Assembly: GCA_005881595.1 (NCBI GenBank)
Contig: VBBY01000159.1
Span: 1-43,179 of the forward strand
DNA length: 43,179 nt
Direction: 5' to 3'
From: Betaproteobacteria bacterium
Lineage (GTDB): Bacteria; Pseudomonadota; Gammaproteobacteria; Burkholderiales; SG8-39
Below the pieces are notes generated by a model. It was not told the DNA's origin, ran no database searches, and saw nothing but the letters and a program-made list of their open reading frames with translations. Shown piece by piece: positions 36,243 to 43,179 of this stretch. The translations under genes were made by a program, and so were the position numbers. Positions within the stretch are counted from its first letter, which is position 1. Each line of letters begins with the position of its first letter.

Positions 36243-36620
36243 TCACCGCGGTACCTCCTTGCCCGACGGTGCTTCCGCCGGCGCCGCGGGTTTCTGCGGC
36301 TCGGCGGCAGGCTTCTGCGCTTCGGCGGAAGGTTTCGCTTTCGCCGGCACGCGATCCACCACGCTGGCGTCGTCCCCGGCGCGGTGCGTCGCGACGTAAG
36401 CGAGCGCGAGGCTCAGCAGGAAAAACAGGGTCGCGAGCACGGCGGTGGTCCGCGACAGGAAGTTCGCCGAGCCCGTCGCGCCAAACAGGCTGCCCGAAGC
36501 GCCGCCGCCGAAGCCCGAGCCCATGTCCGCGCCCTTGCCGTGCTGGAGCAGCACCAGGCCGATGATCGCCAGCGCGACCAGCACGTGCAGCACGATCAGT
36601 ACGTTGGTCCAGCCAATCAT
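36243..36620 (-). CDS. secG: Protein translocase subunit SecG
   Basis: This is a 125-residue inner-membrane protein that assists SecYE-mediated export. It has two helices: the first (VLIVLHVLVALAIIGLVLLQ) is followed by the conserved GKGADMGSGFGGGASGSLFGATGSANFLSR loop, then the second helix. The C-terminal tail is rich in Ala, Pro, Lys and Glu, typical of the longer SecG of this group. It starts 4 bp after the tpiA stop. Confidence 0.94.
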   Translation of the reverse strand: MIGWTNVLIVLHVLVALAIIGLVLLQHGKGADMGSGFGGGASGSLFGATGSANFLSRTTAVLATLFFLLSLALAYVATHRAGDDASVVDRVPAKAKPSAEAQKPAAEPQKPAAPAEAPSGKEVPR

Positions 36621-36624
36621 GTCG

Positions 36625-37356
36625 TCATCCTTTCGCCGCTGCCTGAACGATGGCGAGAAATTCCTGTGCGACCAGCGACGCCCCGCCGATCAGGCCGCCG
36701 TCGATGTCCGGCATGGCGAACAATGCCGTTGCGTTGCCGGCCTTCACGCTCCCGCCATAGAGAATCCTGGCTTCTCTCGAAAGCCTTTTCCTGAGAAACG
36801 CGTGCACGGCCTGCGCCTGATGCGGCGTTGCCGTCCGGCCGGTGCCGATCGCCCACACCGGCTCGTAAGCCAATACCGCATCCGAAAAAGCGCCTTTGCC
36901 CAAAACCGCGTCCAGCTGCCGCGCCACGACTTCCTCCGTCAGCCCAGCGTCGCGCTCCGCCAGCGTCTCGCCCACGCACAGGATCGGCACCAGGCCCGCG
37001 CCCTGCGCCGCGGCGAACTTCGCCGCGACCTGCGCATCGCTCTCGCAGTAGAGATGGCGGCGCTCCGAATGCCCCACGATCACGTAACGGCAGCCGAATT
37101 CGGCCAGCATCGCGGCCGACACTTCCCCGGTATACGCGCCTTGCGCGTGCTCGCTGACGTTTTGAGCGCCCCAGGCCAGCGCGGTTCCCGCGAGCTGCCC
37201 GGACACCTGCTGCAAATAAGGAAACGGAACGCACACCGCGCATTCCGCGCTGGCGCCCTTTCCCATCGCCTTGACGATTGCGTCGAGCAAAGCGCGATTC
37301 GCCGCCCGGCTGCCATGCATCTTCCAGTTGCCGGCGACCAGCCGGGTGCGTGCCAT
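36625..37356 (-). CDS. tpiA: Triosephosphate isomerase
   Basis: TpiA interconverts dihydroxyacetone phosphate and glyceraldehyde 3-phosphate. The 243-residue barrel has the substrate lysine in VAGNWKMHG, the catalytic histidine in [10 protein letters not shown], the catalytic glutamate in [11 protein letters not shown] and the phosphate-binding YGGSVK. I chose ATG at 37356, just before [11 protein letters not shown]; an ATG two codons upstream (37362) is equally possible. It is followed closely by secG. Confidence 0.95.
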   Translation of the reverse strand: MARTRLVAGNWKMHGSRAANRALLDAIVKAMGKGASAECAVCVPFPYLQQVSGQLAGTALAWGAQNVSEHAQGAYTGEVSAAMLAEFGCRYVIVGHSERRHLYCESDAQVAAKFAAAQGAGLVPILCVGETLAERDAGLTEEVVARQLDAVLGKGAFSDAVLAYEPVWAIGTGRTATPHQAQAVHAFLRKRLSREARILYGGSVKAGNATALFAMPDIDGGLIGGASLVAQEFLAIVQAAAKG

Positions 37357-37413
37357 GCCCATGAATTTTACCGTATTCTCGAGGGCAGCCGGGATTCCCA
37401 GTGCGCCGAATCT

Positions 37414-37421
37414 ACTATAGT
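37414..37421. promoter_or_regulatory. Palindromic ACTATAGT between divergent tpiA and CDF genes
   Basis: The eight-base palindrome contains TATAGT on both strands, so it could serve as a -10 element in either direction: about 50 nt before tpiA on the minus strand, and about 115 nt before the CDF gene on the plus strand. No strong -35 sequence is seen at the right distance for either. This is a weak call. Confidence 0.3.
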
Positions 37422-37464
37422 GCCTGCGCGAACGCGTCACATGAGCGCTCTAGAATTATCAGCT

Positions 37465-37534
37465 CGTTCCGACGGAATGCCCGATCGCCGAGCGGGCGCG
37501 GATAGCTCGCCGGGGTCGGCATCCCGTTCGGACG
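37465..37534 (+). promoter_or_regulatory. Structured leader just upstream of the CDF transporter start
   Basis: The leader has an imperfect long inverted repeat: CGTTCCGACGGAATGCCCGA (37465-37484) can pair with TCGGCATCCCGTTCGGACG (37516-37534), with single-base bulges. An inner stem CGAGC/GCTCG (37489-37493 and 37505-37509) lies within it. The outer right arm ends 3 nt before the ATG and covers the region where a ribosome site should be, so folding could block translation. I do not recognise a known riboswitch class in it. Confidence 0.45.
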
Positions 37535-37537
37535 GAC

Positions 37538-38428
37538 ATGGCTGAGCACCCCCCGCATCATCACCATCACCACGACCAAGGCTCCGGCCCGGCGCTGCGG
37601 GGCGCGGCCGCGCTGACTGTCGCATTCGCGGTGGTGGAGGCGCTCGGCGGATGGTGGACCGGTTCCCTTGCCCTGCTGTCCGACGCCGGCCACATGCTGA
37701 CCGACGGCGCCGCGCTCGCGCTCGGCGCGCTCGCCGCCTGGATGGGGCGCTCGCCGCCCTCGGAGCGCCACTCCTACGGCCTCGGGCGCGCCGAGATCTT
37801 CGCCGCCCTGCTGAACGCCGCAGCCATGCTCGCGATCGTGGCCGCTTTGGCTTATGAATCAGTGCTTCGTATTCGGCAGCCTGGAGAGGTGAACGGCGCG
37901 GCCGCGGCAGTGATCGCGCTGGCCGGGCTCGCGATCAACCTCGGAGTCCTGCGATGGCTCGCGCCGCACGGCCATGACATGAACGCGCGCGCCGCGCGGC
38001 TGCACGTCGCGGGCGACGCGCTGGGCTCGGTCGCGGCGCTGGTCTCGGGCGCGGTGATCGCGTTCAGCGGCTGGACGCGCATCGACCCGCTCGCCTCGCT
38101 CGCGATCTGCGTCCTGATTGCCGTCTCGAGCGTGCGGCTGCTGCGCGAGAGCCTGCATGCGCTGATGGAAGGCGTGCCGCGCGGCCTTTCGGTGGAGACC
38201 ATCGGCGGCGAGATGGCCGGGGTCGACGGCGTGCTGTCGGTCCACGACCTGCACGTCTGGGTGTTGTCGGGCAGCCGCACCGCGCTCTCGGCGCACGTGG
38301 TGGTGCGCAGCATGACGCAATGGGAGCGGACGCGGCGCGAGCTGCAGACCCGGCTGCACGATAAGTTCGGCATCGATCACGTCACGCTGCAGCCCGAGTC
38401 GGGCGTGCAGCCGCTGGTACGCCACTAG
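37538..38428 (+). CDS. Cation diffusion facilitator, CzcD/ZitB-like metal exporter
   Basis: This is a 296-residue inner-membrane proton/metal antiporter, likely for zinc and possibly cobalt or cadmium. It has six helices. The transport site has HxxxD-type motifs in [15 protein letters not shown] (helix 2) and [14 protein letters not shown] (helix 5). The N-terminus starts with the His-rich [12 protein letters not shown], a likely metal-sensing or binding segment. A C-terminal cytoplasmic ferredoxin-like domain ends in [11 protein letters not shown]. It is divergent from tpiA and overlaps the glmM end by 4 bp, tail-to-tail. Confidence 0.93.
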   Translation: MAEHPPHHHHHHDQGSGPALRGAAALTVAFAVVEALGGWWTGSLALLSDAGHMLTDGAALALGALAAWMGRSPPSERHSYGLGRAEIFAALLNAAAMLAIVAALAYESVLRIRQPGEVNGAAAAVIALAGLAINLGVLRWLAPHGHDMNARAARLHVAGDALGSVAALVSGAVIAFSGWTRIDPLASLAICVLIAVSSVRLLRESLHALMEGVPRGLSVETIGGEMAGVDGVLSVHDLHVWVLSGSRTALSAHVVVRSMTQWERTRRELQTRLHDKFGIDHVTLQPESGVQPLVRH

Positions 38429-39762
38429 GAAGCGGCGCTGCGCACCGCGGCGGCGATGCTCTGCGCCGCCGATTCGATCGCCTCGCGCGGCTCGCCCTCG
38501 ACCATCACGCGCAACACCGGCTCGGTTCCCGAGGGACGCAGCAGCACGCGGCCGCGGCCGTCGAGCGAGCGCTCGGCAGCCGCTTGCGCTTTCATGATCG
38601 AGTGATGCTTCTGCCAGTCGAAATCGCGCGGCACCGCCACGTTGATCAGCACCTGCGGGTACAAGACGAGATCGGCGGTCAGCTCGGCGAGCGAGCGGCC
38701 CAGCTGGCGCGTTGCGTGCAGCACCTGGAGCGCGGACACGATGCCGTCGCCGGTGGTGTGCTTGTCGAGGCAGATGATGTGTCCCGAGTTTTCGCCGCCC
38801 AGCTCCCAGCCCCTGTCGCGCAGCAGCTCGAGCACGTAGCGGTCGCCGACGCGGGCGCGCGCGAACGGCACGCCGAGCCGGGCCATCGCCTGCTCGAAGG
38901 CGTAATTCGTCATCAGGGTGCCGGCGACGCCGGGCAGGGTTTTTTTCGCGGCGCGATGCTTGGCGACGGCGTAAAGCAGCTGGTCGCCGCCATACGCCCG
39001 CCCCGCATCATCGACGATCAGGACGCGGTCGCCGTCGCCGTCCAATGCGACCCCCAGGTCGGCGGCTTGATCTTTCACCTCGCTCACCAGGCTCCCGGGC
39101 GAAGTTGCGCCAGAAGCCTTGTTGATATTGAGGCCGTCGGGCTCGACGCCGATCGGGACGACGTCGGCGCCGAGCTCATGGAAAACGTGCGGCGCGACGT
39201 TGTAGGCCGCGCCATGCGCGCAGTCGACGACGATCTTCATGCCCTTCAGGTCGAGCTCCGCCGGGAAGGTCGATTTGCAGAACTCGATATAGCGCCCGCC
39301 GGCATCGTCGACGCGGCGCGCGCGTCCCAGCCGGGCGGCCTCGTTGCAGCCCATCGGCCGCTCCATCTGCTCCTCGATCGCCGCTTCGGTGCCGTCGGGC
39401 AGCTTGAAGCCGTCGCCGGAAAAGAACTTGATGCCGTTATCGGGATACGGGTTGTGCGAGGCGCTGATCACCACCCCGGCCGAGAGCCGCAGCGCGCGCG
39501 TGAGGTAGGCGACGCCCGGCGTCGGCAGCGGGCCGCAGAGCAGCACGTCGACGCCCGCGGCGGAGAAGCCCGCCTCGAGCGCGGCCTCGATCATGTAGCC
39601 CGAGATGCGCGTGTCCTTGCCGATCAGCACGGACGGATGCTCGCCCTGCCCCGACAGCACCTTGCCCGCGGCATAGCCGAGCCGCAGCACGAAGTCAGCG
39701 GTCATCGGGCTCGCGCCCACGGTGCCGCGCACGCCGTCGGTGCCGAAATGATTCCTGCTCAT
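38425..39762 (-). CDS. glmM: Phosphoglucosamine mutase
   Basis: GlmM converts glucosamine 6-phosphate to glucosamine 1-phosphate for peptidoglycan and lipopolysaccharide synthesis. The 445-residue protein begins [11 protein letters not shown], has the phosphoserine loop [18 protein letters not shown], the metal-binding [11 protein letters not shown], the sugar-binding [10 protein letters not shown], and the phosphate-binding [15 protein letters not shown]. The ATG overlaps the folP stop as ATGA. It belongs to the conserved rlmE-ftsH-folP-glmM cluster. Confidence 0.97.
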   Translation of the reverse strand: MSRNHFGTDGVRGTVGASPMTADFVLRLGYAAGKVLSGQGEHPSVLIGKDTRISGYMIEAALEAGFSAAGVDVLLCGPLPTPGVAYLTRALRLSAGVVISASHNPYPDNGIKFFSGDGFKLPDGTEAAIEEQMERPMGCNEAARLGRARRVDDAGGRYIEFCKSTFPAELDLKGMKIVVDCAHGAAYNVAPHVFHELGADVVPIGVEPDGLNINKASGATSPGSLVSEVKDQAADLGVALDGDGDRVLIVDDAGRAYGGDQLLYAVAKHRAAKKTLPGVAGTLMTNYAFEQAMARLGVPFARARVGDRYVLELLRDRGWELGGENSGHIICLDKHTTGDGIVSALQVLHATRQLGRSLAELTADLVLYPQVLINVAVPRDFDWQKHHSIMKAQAAAERSLDGRGRVLLRPSGTEPVLRVMVEGEPREAIESAAQSIAAAVRSAAS

Positions 39763-40574
39763 GCCCTCTGGTACGCCTCCCAGACGCCGATGACGTCTCG
39801 CGTCTCGCGGACATCATGCACGCGCAGTATTTTCGCCCCGCTCTGCAGCGCGAGCAAAGCCATCGCAAGGCTGCCCGCCAGCCGCTCGTCGACCGGCCTG
39901 CCGGTCAGCTTGCCCAGGGTCGATTTGCGCGACAGCCCGGCAAGGATCGGCAGCTCGGAGAGCTCCCGCAGATGCCTCAGGAGGACGAGGTTGTGAAGCG
40001 CGGTCTTGCCGAAGCCGAAGCCGGGGTCGACGACGATGCGGTCGGCGGCCACACCGGCCCCTTTCACCCTCTCAACCGATTCTTTCAAAAAGACTTTCAC
40101 CTCGCGCAGGAGGTCGTCGTAATGCGGGTCGCGTTGCATGGTCGCCGGCTCGCCTTTCTTGTGCATGAGGCACACCGCGCACTGGCTTTCCGCCACCACC
40201 TGCAGCGCCCCGGGAGCGGCGAGCGCCTCGACATCGTTGATCATCGACGCGCCGGCGGCGAGCGCAGCCTTCATCACCCTGGGCCTGCGGGTGTCGACCG
40301 AAACGGGAATTTCCAGGGAAATGCCTTCCAGGACCGGGATCACCCTGCGCATTTCCTCTTCCTCGGAAACAGGGGCCGATCCGGGGCGCGTCGATTCGCC
40401 GCCGATGTCGATCAGGTCGGCGCCGTCGTCTGCCAGCTGTCGGGCATGAGCGACAGCGGCGCGTGCGTCGAAATAGCGGCCGCCGTCGGAAAAGGAATCG
40501 GGCGTCACGTTGACCACGCCCATGACCAGCGGTCTATCGAGCGGCATGGAGTACTTCCCACACCGCAGGATCAT
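39759..40574 (-). CDS. folP: Dihydropteroate synthase
   Basis: FolP joins para-aminobenzoate and a pterin diphosphate in folate synthesis and is the target of sulfonamides. The 271-residue barrel has [16 protein letters not shown], the [11 protein letters not shown] loop, [10 protein letters not shown], and DPGFGFGKT near the pterin site. I chose ATG at 40574 because [15 protein letters not shown] matches the normal N-terminal strand; an ATG at 40547 would remove it. It starts 16 bp after the ftsH stop. Confidence 0.96.
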   Translation of the reverse strand: MILRCGKYSMPLDRPLVMGVVNVTPDSFSDGGRYFDARAAVAHARQLADDGADLIDIGGESTRPGSAPVSEEEEMRRVIPVLEGISLEIPVSVDTRRPRVMKAALAAGASMINDVEALAAPGALQVVAESQCAVCLMHKKGEPATMQRDPHYDDLLREVKVFLKESVERVKGAGVAADRIVVDPGFGFGKTALHNLVLLRHLRELSELPILAGLSRKSTLGKLTGRPVDERLAGSLAMALLALQSGAKILRVHDVRETRDVIGVWEAYQRA

Positions 40575-40590
40575 CGCGGTCTTGTTTTGC

Positions 40591-42480
<1,890 letters not shown>

Positions 42481-42487
42481 GTACTTG

Positions 42488-42493
42488 CTCCTT
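42488..42493 (-). promoter_or_regulatory. Ribosome binding site that fixes the ftsH TTG start
   Basis: AAGGAG on the minus strand lies 7 nt before TTG at 42480. An upstream ATG at 42510 and an internal ATG at 42471 lack equally good spacing, so this site decides the start. Confidence 0.75.
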
Positions 42494-42518
42494 ACACTGC
42501 GCTGCGACAAAAGGCATC

Positions 42519-43112
42519 TTACAAGGCCAGCAAGCCGCGCGCCACCACATAAGTCTCGCTCGATTCACCCCGCGATGCCGAGGGTTTTCTCACCATCACC
42601 TTCCTGAACTCGCGTTTCAAACGCGCCAGGACCTCACCGAAGGCTTCGCCATGAAATGTCTTGACCACGAAAACGCCGTCGGGCTTCAGCGTCTTGCGGC
42701 AAAAATCGATCGCCGCGAACGCCAGGCCTGCGGCCCTGGCCTGGTCGACATTCGCGACTCCCGAGAGGTTCGGCGCGAGGTCCGAGAGCACGATGTCCGC
42801 CCTCACACCTTCCAGCCTCGCGGCGCGGAAATCTCCCGCCACCACCTCTACCCCAGTGATGGGGGCAATCTTCAGCAAATCAATGGCGATGACGCGCCCG
42901 CCGGGCTTGACCCTGGCGGCGGCCACCTGCGACCAGCCGCCCGGCGCAGCGCCCAGGTCTACTACAGTGGCTCCGGGACGCAGAAGCTTCTCCTTCTCGT
43001 CTATTTCGAGAAGCTTGAACGCCGAGCGGGAGCGATAGCCCTGCTCCCGCGCCTTGCGCACGTACGGATCGGTGACATGGCGGCGCAGCCACTGTTTGTT
43101 CGACTTCGCCAT
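42519..43112 (-). CDS. rlmE: 23S rRNA (uridine-2'-O)-methyltransferase RlmE
   Basis: RlmE (FtsJ, RrmJ) methylates U2552 of 23S rRNA in the A-loop late in 50S assembly. The 197-residue protein begins [32 protein letters not shown], has the SAM-binding [11 protein letters not shown], the catalytic aspartate in [11 protein letters not shown], and the catalytic lysine in [10 protein letters not shown]. It lies 38 bp upstream of the ftsH start. The rlmE-ftsH pair is widely conserved in Proteobacteria. Confidence 0.97.
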   Translation of the reverse strand: MAKSNKQWLRRHVTDPYVRKAREQGYRSRSAFKLLEIDEKEKLLRPGATVVDLGAAPGGWSQVAAARVKPGGRVIAIDLLKIAPITGVEVVAGDFRAARLEGVRADIVLSDLAPNLSGVANVDQARAAGLAFAAIDFCRKTLKPDGVFVVKTFHGEAFGEVLARLKREFRKVMVRKPSASRGESSETYVVARGLLAL

Positions 43113-43125
43113 GCGCGCTCTAGCG

Positions 43126-43179
43126 GCGAGTCTGGCTCCACGGCAGATTCATGACGCGGTCGCGGGTCCTTTCCAGGCT
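43126..43179 (-). other. Possible C-terminal end of a further minus-strand gene
   Basis: One minus-strand frame is open from the window edge to a TAG at 43126-43128, reading 17 residues (ending NLPWSQTRR). It may be the tail of a gene that starts outside the window, or an intergenic chance frame. It is too short to identify. Confidence 0.2.

Noticed and set aside
37465-37534. A known czcD (NiCo) or yybP-ykoY riboswitch before the CDF gene
   Set aside because: I could not match the conserved purine junctions of either class, so I report only an unclassified structured leader.

Overview
The window is a compact, GC-rich stretch of a betaproteobacterial chromosome, probably from an uncultured or environmental lineage. 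The strongest evidence is the gene order rlmE-ftsH-folP-glmM ... tpiA-secG-tRNA-Leu-nuoA to nuoN, which I recall as typical of Betaproteobacteria. Genes are packed with ATGA or TGATG overlaps, and several convergent pairs meet stop-to-stop with no room for a terminator. I assign no genus.

Layout, left to right. (1) 1-460 (minus strand): an integron-type gene cassette with a lower-GC two-helix membrane protein gene, a clear attC at the window edge and a weaker second recombination site. No integrase is visible. (2) 574-6038 (minus): an overlapping operon of a GspE/PilB-type ATPase, a four-PAS GGDEF/EAL protein and a class II aldolase-family enzyme. (3) 6074-11869: a UMF1-type MFS transporter, a small secreted protein, a DUF1499 membrane protein, a peroxiredoxin that lacks its usual C-terminus, a secreted protein built of 44-residue four-cysteine repeats, and an M16 metalloprotease whose signal peptide and body lie in different frames. 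(4) 11866-17440: greB, an ankyrin membrane protein, a class II (B12-dependent) ribonucleotide reductase with an extended -10 promoter almost touching its start codon, an FHA/cyclase-fold protein, an array of 20-bp palindromic repeats, and an orphan HicB-like protein. (5) 17444-22102 (minus): NAD(P)H:FMN reductase, two pirins, a SCO-family copper protein, a periplasmic SBP56/methanethiol oxidase and a Nudix hydrolase. (6) 22080-36123 (minus): the complete 14-gene complex I operon nuoA-N, interrupted between nuoD and nuoE by a 94-bp inverted-repeat element that looks like a RAYT/REP-type palindrome. (7) 36131-43112: tRNA-Leu(GAG), secG, tpiA, a divergent CDF metal exporter with a structured leader, then glmM, folP, ftsH and rlmE.

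How the parts work together: complex I, SecG, TpiA, GlmM, FolP, FtsH and RlmE are housekeeping functions. MtoX plus SCO suggest periplasmic oxidation of methanethiol, with copper delivery by the SCO protein. The ATPase/GGDEF-EAL operon suggests c-di-GMP control of a pilus or secretion-type machine whose other parts are not in the window. The least explained items are the 20-bp palindromic array, the inverted-repeat insertion in the nuo operon, the four-cysteine repeat protein and the integron cassette. The two damaged reading frames that flank the repeat protein could be real decay or a consensus error.
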